Assembly (NCBI GenBank): GCA_040754815.1
Contig: JBFMBX010000012.1
Coordinates: forward strand, 3,949-67,948
DNA: 64,000 nt
Origin: Bellilinea sp040754815
GTDB taxonomy: Bacteria > Chloroflexota > Anaerolineae > Anaerolineales > Anaerolineaceae
Reading direction: 5' to 3'
Shown here piece after piece: positions 53,586 to 63,161 of the stretch (positions are counted from its first letter, which is position 1; every line of letters begins with the position of its first letter). The notes under the pieces were generated by a model. The model was not told the DNA's origin and did no database searches. It saw only the letters and a list, made by a program, of their open reading frames with translations. Both the position numbers and the translations under genes were made by a program.

Positions 53586-56500
53586 TTACAAAATCAGGTG
53601 GGAATCAATCCTTTCGCGTAGCCGAACAACGCGTTCGTTTAATTCCAGCGCGCGTGCCTGTTCACTCAAATAGCCCACCAGACCGTGAAATTCGCGCAAT
53701 TTCTGCTCGCGTTCTTCCTGTTCCAGCGGCAGACTTAACAGCAACTCCAATCCGGCAATTTCTGCCCAGATAATGCCCAGTTCCCTGCCCCGACTGACCA
53801 GCTGGCGGCTGTATTCCACCGCCTGCCGGCTGTCTTTTTCGCGCATCATCTGAGCCGCCACCCAGTGATAGATCAGTGCCAGTGCGGCTAAACCGTGTTG
53901 TTCGACTTCGTTTTTCAATTCGATTACACCCGACAGGTCAATTCCACCGTTTGGGTCGAGTGAGTGGATCAAGACCTCTCCCATTTGGGCCGGCAGCCGA
54001 ATGATATCCAGCCCCGATTCGCGGCTCAGTTCAATGGATTTTTGCAGGAAGGGAAAACCGTTTTCTGGGTGGCCGTTGAGTGCCAGTGCAGTACCGAGAC
54101 GGAACAGGCATTCCATCGCGCTGATCGGATTCCGGCTGATTTCCAGCCCGCGCCGGTAATACTCGATGGCCGATTCGTAATCGCGCAGGAAGGTCATCAA
54201 ATCGCCTTGAATACAAACTGCCCGCGCAAGGATATCATCGTGTTTACCCCCTTCGACCAGTTGAATGGCATGCTGGCTGTCCTGCCATGCGCCATCCAGC
54301 ACACCCCGATAAAGGTGGATGTTCCCCCGCACCGTCAGGAAATAGGCCTGCCGCAGGGTATCTCCCACCGCTTTTGCCATTTCAAGGGCTTCTTCGCAAT
54401 GCTGCAAAGCCGGGCTGAAATCGGCCAGCAGGTATTCGCTCAAAGACAGGCCGATCAAGGCGTCCATGCGAAAGAGCAGCCCCCCTACCGAAAGACTGCT
54501 TTCCAGTGCCTGAAGGGCTATTTCTCGTGCCCGGGCAGGTTTTGCCAGCAGCAGGTAGTTATAGGCCAGTCTGGTGTGGACTTCGGCCAGCAGGCGGGCG
54601 ATACGCTGGTCGCGGCTGTCGCCGGCCATTTCCAGCACATTTTCCAGCGAGTAAATCGCTTCCTGATGGCGAAGCACCTGTGCCAGAAAGTCGGCCCGGC
54701 GGCAACCGGCTTCGATCATTTCATAGAGGTTGCCGGACTGGCGCAGGAAGGGTATGGCGTGTTCCAGTTGAGCCAGCGCCAGCCGTGCCTGCTGGCGCAG
54801 ACCGGCCACCTTTGCCAGTCCGCTGTAGGCACTGCCGATCAGCAGGGGTGAGTAGCGCAATTCCCCAAAGCGCAGCATGGCGGCATAGCCCTGTTCTGCC
54901 TTTTCCGGTTGATTTTGCTGGCAGTAAAAATCTCCCCAGCGCGAATACAGGCTGTATAAATGTTCCTCGCTCAGTTCGCTTTCGATGCGCGGTAAAATTT
55001 TTTCGGCCCGCCGAAAAGCCGTTTCAACGGCATCCGGGTGCTGGTGGGTCATGGCGTATTCGGCTGCCACGAGCCAGTATTCAAAGGCGCGCAGGTTTTC
55101 ACCGGCGGCTTCCAGATGTTCGGCAACGCGGTGAGCGTAGGCCGGGCTGTCTTCCAGAGAGAGGTAAGCCTCGGCAACCCGCAGGTTCAACAATTGCAGG
55201 CGGGCGGGGCTGAGTTCGAACAACAGCACCTCGCGGATTTTATCGTGGATGAAGGCATACTGGCGGGAATGATCGCTGGAAAAGAGCGCTCGAATCAGGT
55301 GCGTGCGTTCCAGTTCCTCAATCTCCCGCACACATTCCTCGATATCCAGCTGTGCCGAAGTCTGCAGCACGCGCAGGGGAAAAGTGTTGCCGATTACGGC
55401 GGCGGTTACCAGCGTCTGGCGGGTTTGCGGATCCAGCAGGCGCAGACGTTCGCGGGCAAGGGCGTGAATGCTGCTGGCCAGCGGCAGGTGGGGCATCACT
55501 TTCAGTTGATTGACGTCCAGATGAAAATCGAGCAGGGCGCGCAAAGTTTCCAGCACAAAGAGGGGGTTTCCGCCGGTTTCCAGTTCCAGCCGGTCAATAA
55601 ACTCTGCGGGGGCCGGTTTGCCCAGCCCAAGCCGCACCAGTTCGGTAATTTCGTCACGGTTGAGCAATTCCAGGCTGGTCTGGTGAACCATCCACGGAAT
55701 TTGCGACTGACCGAGAAAACGCTCCAGCGCGGGGTTGGGTTCTTCGGGCCGGGCAGCAATCACCAGCAGTCCCTGCTGGGCAAAGATGCGGTGATCGAGC
55801 AGATATGCCAGCACATGGAAGGTCATATTGTCGCACCATTGAGCATCATCCACAAACAGCAGCAGCCGCTGGCGGCGGCAAAGAATGCGGAATAACTGTA
55901 AAAAGGCCTCGGCAATTTGCTGAGGCTGGTGATTGAGGGAAATTTCGATAGGGGGGTAAACATCGGGGCGCAGGGAGGGCAGTTCGGGCAGCAGAGCAGT
56001 CAGGTAACTGGCCCACACGGCATCCAGTTGCTGCCATTCTTCGATGGTGACCGAATGACGCAGCAGGTCAATCAACGGCTGGTAGGGCAGTTCAGCCTGA
56101 TGGGAAAAACCCGTTGCCAGCAGCAGGCGCGGCGCGGGCTGAAGGGATTGATAGAATTCGAACACCAGACGCGATTTGCCCGCCCCGCCTTCGCCCCAAA
56201 TGACCTCCACGCCGCCGCGCTGTAAGGCCAGTTTGAGGTCGTTGAGCAGTTTTTTGCGGCCGACAAACGGCAATTGCAGGGTGAACAGGTTGTGCCATGG
56301 TGTAATCGCCTGCGATGGCGGCAGATCGCCTTCTTCGCGAATACGCTGGCACAACCTGGTCAGGACGGTGGGCAGATTTTCGCCCGTCGCCTCGTACAGT
56401 TCTCTCACCCGTTCGCATTCTACCAGTGCTTCACTGCGCCGCCCCAAATCGTGCAGCCATTGGATTAACTGGTAGTACAAATCGGGGTTTTCTTCATCCA

Positions 56501-57104
56501 CTTGAATGGCTTTGCGAATCCAGTGGACGGCATTTTCGAGATCGCCGCTCACCGCGCAATGTTCGCTCAGCCTTTCCAGCAGGTTCTGATAACTGAACGA
56601 AAGGGACTGGCTGGTGAGACTCAGCCAGCGATCCAGCCCATCGGTTGAGGGCAGGTTTGCGCCGGCAAGAAACTCATTGCCCCGCCACAGGTTTACGGCT
56701 TTGACCATTTGCTGGTAGATGGCTTCCGGCAGGGCGGTGTGCATACTGCGCTGCAGATATGGCCGCACCTGATCCAGAAGAGCCTGAAATTCCAGCAGGT
56801 CCACATAAACCTGTTCGGAATTCAGGCGGACATGGTCCTGCGTGGCAATCAAAAGGGAGGGGTCGGGTAATTCGGAGCGAAGTTTGCTGAGCGCTTCACG
56901 AATGTGGCGGCGGGCGTCTTCTTCGCTCTCATCCGGCCAGAAGAGGTCCATCAATGTGGCGCGGCCGACCGGATCCGGCTGGCTTGCCAGATAGAAAAAC
57001 AACGCGCGCAGCAAGCGGCGCATGATGTGAATTTCCTGCTCTTCGTAAAAAACCCGCGGAGAGCCCAGCAAGAGAACGCGCAGTTGTTTAGCGCCTTGCT
57101 CCAT
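53586..57104 (-). CDS. SARP/BTAD-AAA transcriptional activator with TPR tail
   Basis: The start ATG 57104 has GGAGG 12 bases upstream; an open frame continues to 57209 but runs into recN. The 1172-residue protein has an N-terminal OmpR-like winged helix (about 8-95), a bacterial transcriptional activation domain (about 100-250), an AAA/NACHT-type ATPase with Walker A GEGGAGKS (304-311) and Walker B LLLFVDDAQWCDNMTF, and a long TPR solenoid (about 690-1150). It is a STAND-class signal integrator; the inducer and target genes are unknown. No LuxR-type domain is at the C-terminus. Confidence 0.9.
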   Translation of the reverse strand: MEQGAKQLRVLLLGSPRVFYEEQEIHIMRRLLRALFFYLASQPDPVGRATLMDLFWPDESEEDARRHIREALSKLRSELPDPSLLIATQDHVRLNSEQVYVDLLEFQALLDQVRPYLQRSMHTALPEAIYQQMVKAVNLWRGNEFLAGANLPSTDGLDRWLSLTSQSLSFSYQNLLERLSEHCAVSGDLENAVHWIRKAIQVDEENPDLYYQLIQWLHDLGRRSEALVECERVRELYEATGENLPTVLTRLCQRIREEGDLPPSQAITPWHNLFTLQLPFVGRKKLLNDLKLALQRGGVEVIWGEGGAGKSRLVFEFYQSLQPAPRLLLATGFSHQAELPYQPLIDLLRHSVTIEEWQQLDAVWASYLTALLPELPSLRPDVYPPIEISLNHQPQQIAEAFLQLFRILCRRQRLLLFVDDAQWCDNMTFHVLAYLLDHRIFAQQGLLVIAARPEEPNPALERFLGQSQIPWMVHQTSLELLNRDEITELVRLGLGKPAPAEFIDRLELETGGNPLFVLETLRALLDFHLDVNQLKVMPHLPLASSIHALARERLRLLDPQTRQTLVTAAVIGNTFPLRVLQTSAQLDIEECVREIEELERTHLIRALFSSDHSRQYAFIHDKIREVLLFELSPARLQLLNLRVAEAYLSLEDSPAYAHRVAEHLEAAGENLRAFEYWLVAAEYAMTHQHPDAVETAFRRAEKILPRIESELSEEHLYSLYSRWGDFYCQQNQPEKAEQGYAAMLRFGELRYSPLLIGSAYSGLAKVAGLRQQARLALAQLEHAIPFLRQSGNLYEMIEAGCRRADFLAQVLRHQEAIYSLENVLEMAGDSRDQRIARLLAEVHTRLAYNYLLLAKPARAREIALQALESSLSVGGLLFRMDALIGLSLSEYLLADFSPALQHCEEALEMAKAVGDTLRQAYFLTVRGNIHLYRGVLDGAWQDSQHAIQLVEGGKHDDILARAVCIQGDLMTFLRDYESAIEYYRRGLEISRNPISAMECLFRLGTALALNGHPENGFPFLQKSIELSRESGLDIIRLPAQMGEVLIHSLDPNGGIDLSGVIELKNEVEQHGLAALALIYHWVAAQMMREKDSRQAVEYSRQLVSRGRELGIIWAEIAGLELLLSLPLEQEEREQKLREFHGLVGYLSEQARALELNERVVRLRERIDSHLIL

Positions 57105-57150
57105 TATCCGCTTTACCTCCCGCCCATTGACCTGCCCCACCTGCTCATCT

Positions 57151-58899
57151 TCATGCCAGTCTGCCTGCCAGTTGCAAAGCCCGTGCCTGCGCCATTTGCA
57201 GGGTCTCACGGGCGGCGTTGAGGTTGACTTGCGTGACGGCTCCCAGCATTTGCGCCAGTTCGATTAAACGCGCCTCACCTTCCAGTAATTCCACGCGGGT
57301 AGTGGTGCGTCCGCCTTCGACCTGCTTGCGCACCGAATAATGCTGATCCCCAAAAGCGGCCAGCTGCGGCAGGTGGGTAACGCACAACACCTGATGTTGC
57401 CGCGCCAGCAGCCACAATTTTTCGCCGACCACCGCGCCAACCCGCCCGCCAATGCCCTGATCAATTTCATCGAAGATCAGGGTGGGGATCGAATCGGCCT
57501 GAGTCAGCACCCGTTTGAGCGCCAGCATCAGGCGCGAGGTTTCACCGCCGGAGGCAATTTTGACCAGCGGCTTCAGGCCCTCGCCGGGGTTGGGGGCAAT
57601 CAGGAATTCCACCTGATCCACACCATTTTCATCGAAAGCCAGTGCTTCTCCGCCGCCGTTCAGGTTCAGGCCGTGCGGGTCGGGCTGGGTGCGCAAATCC
57701 ACGCTGAAACGGGCGCCGGCCATGTTCAGGTCGGCCAGTTCGGTTTCAACCGCGCCGGCCAGCAGGCCGGCGGCGGACTGCCGCATCTGCGAAAGGCGGC
57801 CGGCCACGCCGGCCAGTTGATTGCGCAGCAGGTTTTCTTTTTCTTCCAGCTCGGCAATGCGCTCGGTGGCGTGGGCAATCGTTTCCAGTTCCTCCCGTGC
57901 CGAGCGGGCAAATTCCAGCACCGCCTTGATGCTCCCGCCGTACTTGCGTTTCAGGCGGTGAATCAGGTCGAGCCGTTCTTCCACCTGTTCCAATCGGCGC
58001 GGGTTGAATTCAATCGAATCGGCATAACGGCGCAATTCACGGGTAATTTCCGCCAGCATCTCGTTGGCGGTGAGGGCCTGTTCGGCCAGCCGCTGCTGAG
58101 CGGGGTCAATACGCGCCAGCCCTTCCAGTGCGGTAATCACCTGCCCCAGCAGGTCGGTCAGCGCGGGGCTGTCGGGCAGTCCTTCGTCCAGCAGGCCCAA
58201 TGCTTCCTGCGCCAGCGAGGAGAGATTTTCGGCATTGGCAAGCCGGTTGCGTTCCTGCCGCAGGGTTTCTTCTTCTTCCGGCTGCAGGCGGGCTTCTTCG
58301 ATTTCGCGGGCCTGATATTCCAGCAGGTCGGTGCGCCGGGCGGCATCCCGTTCACTTTGCCGCAGGTGTTCCAGTTCTTTCTGAGTGTGTTTCAACTGCC
58401 GGTAAACGGCCTGATATTCCGCCAGCACTTCCTGAACACCGGCAAAGCGGTCGAGCAGATTGAGGTGCTGGCGCACATTCAACAGGGAAAGATGCTCCGA
58501 TTGACCGTGAATATCTACCAGATAACTGCCCAGTTCGCGCAGCAGGCCGACCGAAACGCTGTGACCGTTGACCCGCGCCGTGCTGCGCCCGTTTTGACGA
58601 ATTTCGCGGCTGATCAGGATGGTTTCTTCATCCTCCAGCAGGTCTTCGTTCTTCAACAGGTTGAGAATTGGCTCGCGGTTATTGTGCGGGATGAGAAAGA
58701 CGCCCTCAATGCTGGCGCGCTCCGCACCGCTGCGGATGAACGTCGGTTCGGCCTTGCCGCCCAGCAGGGCGGTGATTGCATCCAGAATGATGGATTTACC
58801 GGCGCCGGTTTCGCCGGTAAAGGTGGTCAGACCGGCCTTCAGGGTCAGTTCCAGCGATTCGATGATGGCAAAATTCTGGATGCGTAATTCGCTCAACAT
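57151..58899 (-). CDS. recN: DNA repair protein RecN
   Basis: The 582-residue SMC-like protein starts MLSELRIQNFAIIESLELTL; a TTG two codons earlier is also possible. Walker A is TFTGETGAGKSIILDAI, two coiled coils span roughly 155-350, and the C-terminal lobe has KIASGGETSRLMLALK (signature) and LIFDEIDQGIGG (Walker B), with VLCVTHLPQLAAF. RecN holds broken DNA ends together early in double-strand break repair. It is third in the nadK/B-box/recN operon. Confidence 0.96.
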   Translation of the reverse strand: MLSELRIQNFAIIESLELTLKAGLTTFTGETGAGKSIILDAITALLGGKAEPTFIRSGAERASIEGVFLIPHNNREPILNLLKNEDLLEDEETILISREIRQNGRSTARVNGHSVSVGLLRELGSYLVDIHGQSEHLSLLNVRQHLNLLDRFAGVQEVLAEYQAVYRQLKHTQKELEHLRQSERDAARRTDLLEYQAREIEEARLQPEEEETLRQERNRLANAENLSSLAQEALGLLDEGLPDSPALTDLLGQVITALEGLARIDPAQQRLAEQALTANEMLAEITRELRRYADSIEFNPRRLEQVEERLDLIHRLKRKYGGSIKAVLEFARSAREELETIAHATERIAELEEKENLLRNQLAGVAGRLSQMRQSAAGLLAGAVETELADLNMAGARFSVDLRTQPDPHGLNLNGGGEALAFDENGVDQVEFLIAPNPGEGLKPLVKIASGGETSRLMLALKRVLTQADSIPTLIFDEIDQGIGGRVGAVVGEKLWLLARQHQVLCVTHLPQLAAFGDQHYSVRKQVEGGRTTTRVELLEGEARLIELAQMLGAVTQVNLNAARETLQMAQARALQLAGRLA

Positions 58900-58909
58900 A
58901 GGCAATATT

Positions 58910-59434
58910 TCAGCGGATTTGAATACCGGTCAGACGATAAAAGATTGTGCTGGTGACCAGCGCCACATACAGCACCTGCCAGATTAAGCCGAGAAGGTTG
59001 AAGAGACTCAGGCCCATCACAGTGGCCAGCAGATTGATGAGCGGCAGAATGGCGCTGCCCGCGCCGGCCGCCAGCGTTGCGAGGTTATACAGCAGGCGCG
59101 CTCTTCGCTTGCCGGTGACCGACCTAATCGCCTCGGCGATAATCACACCGGCAATCGGTGCTAAGAAGATTGTAAAAAATCCGAGGTAGGAAGTCAACAG
59201 ACTTCCCAAAAACCCCAGCACACCGGCAACGGCCAGCGCCAGAGGATAATCCATCCAGCGGGCAGTTTCGAACTTTTTTTGCTGTCCGCGCAGGCAGTCA
59301 CGGCAGCGGTAGCCGGTTTCGGTCAGCACGGCGCACTCCACGCAAATGGGCCTTTCGCAGCGGTTGCAGCGCAGCAAGGTTTCGCGGTTGGGGTGATTGA
59401 CACAGTAAAGTTTGGGTTGGGCGTCCTCGATCAT
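58910..59434 (-). CDS. B-box-type zinc-finger membrane protein
   Basis: This 174-residue protein has an N-terminal zinc-binding motif of the B-box type (CVNHPNRETLLRCNRCERPI, then CVEC and CRDC; residues about 11-48), then four hydrophobic helices (about 63-170). Such modules occur in actinobacterial and Chloroflexi rhomboids and small membrane proteins, but here no rhomboid active site is seen. It lies between nadK (four-base overlap) and recN (10 bases), so it is co-expressed with both. The function is unknown. Confidence 0.75.
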   Translation of the reverse strand: MIEDAQPKLYCVNHPNRETLLRCNRCERPICVECAVLTETGYRCRDCLRGQQKKFETARWMDYPLALAVAGVLGFLGSLLTSYLGFFTIFLAPIAGVIIAEAIRSVTGKRRARLLYNLATLAAGAGSAILPLINLLATVMGLSLFNLLGLIWQVLYVALVTSTIFYRLTGIQIR

Positions 59435-60306
59435 GATGTTTCCTCAGCAGCGGGGTTTTGTTCCATGTAAGCCGTCAGGTTACGGTAGAAATATCCATAA
59501 TCTTGAAAACGGACAAAGCGAGCCGTTTCGGGCAGGGCTTCCACCCGTACCGAATCGCCATCCAGCATGGTAATGGGGGCCTGCCCATCCACACTCATCA
59601 CCGCCTCGTGGCTGGTGTTGACGGTGACGGTGACGACCGAGCCTTCCGAAAGGATGATTGCCCGGTCGAGCGAGAGGTGCGGCGCAACCGCGACGATTAA
59701 GATGTTGCGTAAGTCGGGGGGCAGGATGGGGCCGCCGACTGCCAGCGCATAGGCGGTTGAGCCGGTGGGGGTGGCGACAATCAGCCCGTCGGCGATGTAG
59801 GCCGCCAGTGCATAGCCATCCACACTGGCTTTCAGGCGCACCGGGCGCACATACTGGCCGCGGCAGACGACTACCTCGTTCAACACGCTCCAGCAGCCCA
59901 GCGATTGCTCGCCGCGCAGGTGCTCGGCGCGCAGCATCATGCGGTTTTCCAGACGGTAGCGGCCGTCCAGCAGGCGGGGCAGCATTTCGCGCCATTCTTC
60001 GCGCTGCACTTCCATCAGGAAGCCAAACCGCCCCAGATTGATGCCCAGAACGGGAATGCCGAGCGGAGCGCACAGATGACCGGCGCGCAGCATGGTGCCG
60101 TCGCCGCCCAGTGCAATCAGCAGGTCAAACTCTCCGCTTTTGACCCGCTGGCGAAAAGCCTTGTCCGGCATCGGCGCGCTGACTACCTGTTTTACCCCCC
60201 GTCCCTGCAAAAAGCGGGCGATTTGCTCGGCTTCCTGCGGGGCTGTTTCCAGAGAGGGGTGATAGCCGATGGCAATCCGCTGGGGGATGGGCTGGTTCTT
60301 TTCCAT
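59431..60306 (-). CDS. nadK: NAD kinase
   Basis: From the ATG at 60306 the product is 291 residues, the usual length; the frame is open upstream but only from the divergent gene's promoter region. The catalytic GGDGT motif is at about 67-71 (LLIALGGDGTMLRAGH), followed by LGINLGRFGFLMEV and the NAD-binding ADGLIVATPTGSTAYALAVGGP. It phosphorylates NAD to NADP. TATAAT lies six bases before the ATG, with no SD, so the transcript should be leaderless. nadK next to recN is a common bacterial arrangement. Confidence 0.95.
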   Translation of the reverse strand: MEKNQPIPQRIAIGYHPSLETAPQEAEQIARFLQGRGVKQVVSAPMPDKAFRQRVKSGEFDLLIALGGDGTMLRAGHLCAPLGIPVLGINLGRFGFLMEVQREEWREMLPRLLDGRYRLENRMMLRAEHLRGEQSLGCWSVLNEVVVCRGQYVRPVRLKASVDGYALAAYIADGLIVATPTGSTAYALAVGGPILPPDLRNILIVAVAPHLSLDRAIILSEGSVVTVTVNTSHEAVMSVDGQAPITMLDGDSVRVEALPETARFVRFQDYGYFYRNLTAYMEQNPAAEETS

Positions 60307-60312
60307 AAGTGT

Positions 60313-60318
60313 ATTATA
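60313..60318 (-). promoter_or_regulatory. Leaderless-type -10 box of nadK
   Basis: On the minus strand a perfect TATAAT ends six bases before the ATG at 60306. Confidence 0.6.
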
Positions 60319-60402
60319 CCCGTTTGGGAGAGAGAAAAAGCAAGGCTTATGCACCCGCATTCGGCGCACTGATTTTTGAATCGAAACTGCCGTTAAAACT
60401 GG

Positions 60403-60408
60403 TAAAAT
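60403..60408 (+). promoter_or_regulatory. Leaderless-type -10 box of the second C39-like gene
   Basis: TAAAAT ends seven bases before the ATG at 60416, with no SD. Confidence 0.5.
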
Positions 60409-60415
60409 CAACGCC

Positions 60416-61702
60416 ATGCGTTACCAAAAAATCCCTTACCGAAAACGAAATAGGCAGCCCCTTTTGCTATTGGGCGGCGTTGCAATTCTTCTTATCGGTT
60501 GGCTGGTCAGCCCGCTTTCTCCGTTCCAGGCCAGCATCCTCTGGAGGCTGGAAATTGCCCGTACGTACCTGCGCGGCATTTTTCAACCCATACAGGCCAT
60601 GCCCACCGCCTTGCCGGTGCAGGCCGGCGCGCTGGAAGCGGCCACCTTAACCCCCACCCCCGCCGCGCAGGCAACGACGGTGGAAACGGCGGTACTCACC
60701 CCCACACCGCAGGTTTCTCCAACCCCCAGCCCGACTCCCACACCCATCCCATCGCAGGCGCAATTACCCGCCCCGCCGTGGGAAAAACAGGATATCAACA
60801 ACTGCGGCCCGGCGACGCTTTCCATGTTTCTCAAATTCTTCGGCTGGGAAGGCGACCAGTTCACCATCTCGGATGTGATCAAGCCCGTGCCGCAGGATCG
60901 CAATGTCAATGTCGAGGAACTGCTTTACTACACCCGCAATTACGCCGGCTGGCTGCGCAGTGAGTTCCGGGTGGGCGGGACGGTGGATTTGCTCAAACGC
61001 TTCATCGCCGCGGGTTTGCCGGTGATCATCGAAGAAAGTTTTTATTTCGAGGAATCCTACTGGCCGAATGATGACCACTGGGCCGGTCATTACCTGCTGG
61101 TTACCGGTTATGATGATGCCACTCAGACCTTTACCGGCCAGGATTCCTTTTATGGGCCGGATAAGCGCATCCCTTACACAGAATTGGACAAGAACTGGCA
61201 GTCTTTCAACCGCGTGTATTTCTTTGCTTTCCTCCCCGAACAGGAAGAGATGGTTAAAAGCCTGCTGGGGGAGGACTGGGACGCGGCCGAAAACCGCAAA
61301 CACGCCCTTGAGACCGCCCGCCGTGAAACGGAGCAAGACCCCGAAAACGGCTTTGCGTGGTTCAATCTGGGCAGTAATCTGGTCTATTTCGAGTCGTATG
61401 CCGAAGCGGCTCAGGCCTATGACCGCGCCCGCGCCGCCGGCCTGCCGCAGCGCATGTTGCGCTACCAGTTTGGGCCGTTTTTCGCCTACTTCAATACCGG
61501 GCGGGATGAGGACTTGCTGGCCCTGACCGAATATGCGCTTAAAATCACCCCCAACGCCGAGGAAGCCCTGCTCTGGTACGGCTGGGTGCAGTACCGCATG
61601 GGCAACCGCCAGAAGGCGGTGGAAAGTTTTCAAAAAGCGCTGGAAGCCAATCCGGGCTATTTCGATGCCCGCTACGCGCTGGATTTTGTAGCTCAGAACT
61701 AA
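60416..61702 (+). CDS. Membrane-anchored C39-like cysteine peptidase with TPR tail (paralog 2)
   Basis: 428 residues with one N-terminal membrane helix (about 16-36), a Thr/Pro-rich linker (about 78-118), a C39-like domain with Cys130 in INNCGPATLSMFLKFFGW, His225 in WAGHYLLVTGYDD and Asp in TGQDSFYGPD, and TPR repeats (about 300-428). It shares order and spacing of all parts with the protein at 35971-37275, including GHYxxxTGYDD and xQDSxxxPD. The two have diverged enough that the duplication is old. It is eight bases upstream of the HEXXH protein gene, so the two surface enzymes are co-expressed. Confidence 0.8.
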   Translation: MRYQKIPYRKRNRQPLLLLGGVAILLIGWLVSPLSPFQASILWRLEIARTYLRGIFQPIQAMPTALPVQAGALEAATLTPTPAAQATTVETAVLTPTPQVSPTPSPTPTPIPSQAQLPAPPWEKQDINNCGPATLSMFLKFFGWEGDQFTISDVIKPVPQDRNVNVEELLYYTRNYAGWLRSEFRVGGTVDLLKRFIAAGLPVIIEESFYFEESYWPNDDHWAGHYLLVTGYDDATQTFTGQDSFYGPDKRIPYTELDKNWQSFNRVYFFAFLPEQEEMVKSLLGEDWDAAENRKHALETARRETEQDPENGFAWFNLGSNLVYFESYAEAAQAYDRARAAGLPQRMLRYQFGPFFAYFNTGRDEDLLALTEYALKITPNAEEALLWYGWVQYRMGNRQKAVESFQKALEANPGYFDARYALDFVAQN

Positions 61703-61710
61703 GGTGTGTT

Positions 61711-63159
61711 ATGAACAACCGAATTTCCGCTTCAATTGTCATTCTGCTGGTTCTCTTTTGTCTGGGCAGTCTGGCGGTGATGTGCGTGACGGCCGGTGTG
61801 TTGTGGCAGACGACCAGCTCCACCTCGCCCACGCCGTTGAGTGTGGTGGATACGCCGACACCTTCCCACTCCGCAACCCTGCTGCCAACCCAATCGAGCG
61901 AACCTGCAACTGCCGCCGTGGGGGAAACTCCATTGCCTTCCCTGACCCCCAGCCGTCTGGTTGAAGACCCGGCGATTGTGCGGCAGATGGAAGAAATCGA
62001 ACGGCAGGTTTCGGCTCTGCGCGGTTTGCCGTTGCTGCAACCGGTGCAGCGCCGCTTGATGAACGGCGAGGAACTGCGCCGGCATGTGGAAGAAGATTTC
62101 CTGCAGGATTACTCGGCGGAGGAAGCCGCTGAAGATGCGCTCATTCTTTCGGTTTTCGGCCTGCTGGAAAAGGACTATGACCTATTGGACCTGTACCTTG
62201 AACTGTACAGCGAACAGATTGCCGGTTTTTACGACAGCGAAACGAAGGAAATGTATGTGGTGCAGGGGGAGTCGTTTGGCGGCATGGAACGTTCCACCTA
62301 TGCGCATGAATTCACCCACGCCTTGCAGGACCAGCATTACAACCTGCGCGAGGGGTTGAAGGTCAACCCCGACTACTGCAAGGAAGATAGCGAGTACTGC
62401 GCTGCCGTGCAATCTCTGGTCGAAGGGGATGCCAGTCTGACCGAGCAGTACTGGCTCTACCAGCACGGTACCGAGCAGGACCGGCGCGATATCGAAACCT
62501 TTTATGAGAACTATTCCAGTCCGGTGCTGGATGCAGCCCCTTCCTTTTTACAGGAAGATTTCGCCTTCCCCTACCGCGAAGGGGTGGAATTTGTGCTGAC
62601 CCTCTTTCAGGAAAACGGCTACGAGGCGATTGATGCGGCCTTTGCCAACCCGCCGGTTACCACCGAGATGATTTTGCACCCCGAAAAATACCCCGCTGAC
62701 CGACCGGCGGTGATTGATTTACCGGCGGTTGAGGAAGCTCTCGGCCGGCCGGTGAAAGAACTGGACCGGGGGGTGATGGGCGAATGGTACACCTACCTGA
62801 TTCTGGCCCACGGGCTTGAGGAAGAGTGGCGGATTGCCGATGAACTGGCCCGTCAGGCTGCCGCCGGTTGGGATGGTGATGCCTATGCTGTTTACTGGGA
62901 CGAAACCGCCGCCCAGCCGCTGATGCTGCTGCTGAGCGAGTGGGAGAGCGAACGCGATGCCGGTGAATTCCGGCAGGCGCTGACCGCCTACGCGCGCCTG
63001 CGCTGGGGCGAAGCCGACCAGCAGGATGTTCAGCGCGGTTACCTGTGGGAAGAGACTGCCGACGGCGTGGTTTTCTTCCAGCAGCGCGGCGCGCAAACCC
63101 TGTGGCTGATTGCCCCACGCGAAGCCGATATTCCCCTGCTCAAACCGGCCGGGTGGTGA
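61711..63159 (+). CDS. Membrane-anchored putative zinc metallopeptidase (HEXXH...E)
   Basis: 482 residues: a membrane helix (about 7-29), a Thr/Pro/Ser linker (about 33-75) and a mostly helical extracellular domain. A gluzincin-type site is visible: His199-Glu200-x-x-His203 in STYAHEFTHALQDQHYNL, with Glu238 in SLVEGDASLTEQYW as probable third zinc ligand. I do not recognise a named family. AAGGTG precedes the ATG. It follows the C39-like gene by eight bases and precedes a HAD gene by two or three bases. Confidence 0.7.
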   Translation: MNNRISASIVILLVLFCLGSLAVMCVTAGVLWQTTSSTSPTPLSVVDTPTPSHSATLLPTQSSEPATAAVGETPLPSLTPSRLVEDPAIVRQMEEIERQVSALRGLPLLQPVQRRLMNGEELRRHVEEDFLQDYSAEEAAEDALILSVFGLLEKDYDLLDLYLELYSEQIAGFYDSETKEMYVVQGESFGGMERSTYAHEFTHALQDQHYNLREGLKVNPDYCKEDSEYCAAVQSLVEGDASLTEQYWLYQHGTEQDRRDIETFYENYSSPVLDAAPSFLQEDFAFPYREGVEFVLTLFQENGYEAIDAAFANPPVTTEMILHPEKYPADRPAVIDLPAVEEALGRPVKELDRGVMGEWYTYLILAHGLEEEWRIADELARQAAAGWDGDAYAVYWDETAAQPLMLLLSEWESERDAGEFRQALTAYARLRWGEADQQDVQRGYLWEETADGVVFFQQRGAQTLWLIAPREADIPLLKPAGW

Positions 63160-63161
63160 GT

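Noticed and set aside
57105..57209. N-terminal extension of the SARP regulator
   Set aside because: It overlaps recN and precedes the SD; the domain begins right after ATG 57104.
57340..58887. 515-codon frame antisense to recN
   Set aside because: Shadow of recN; no motif, no SD.
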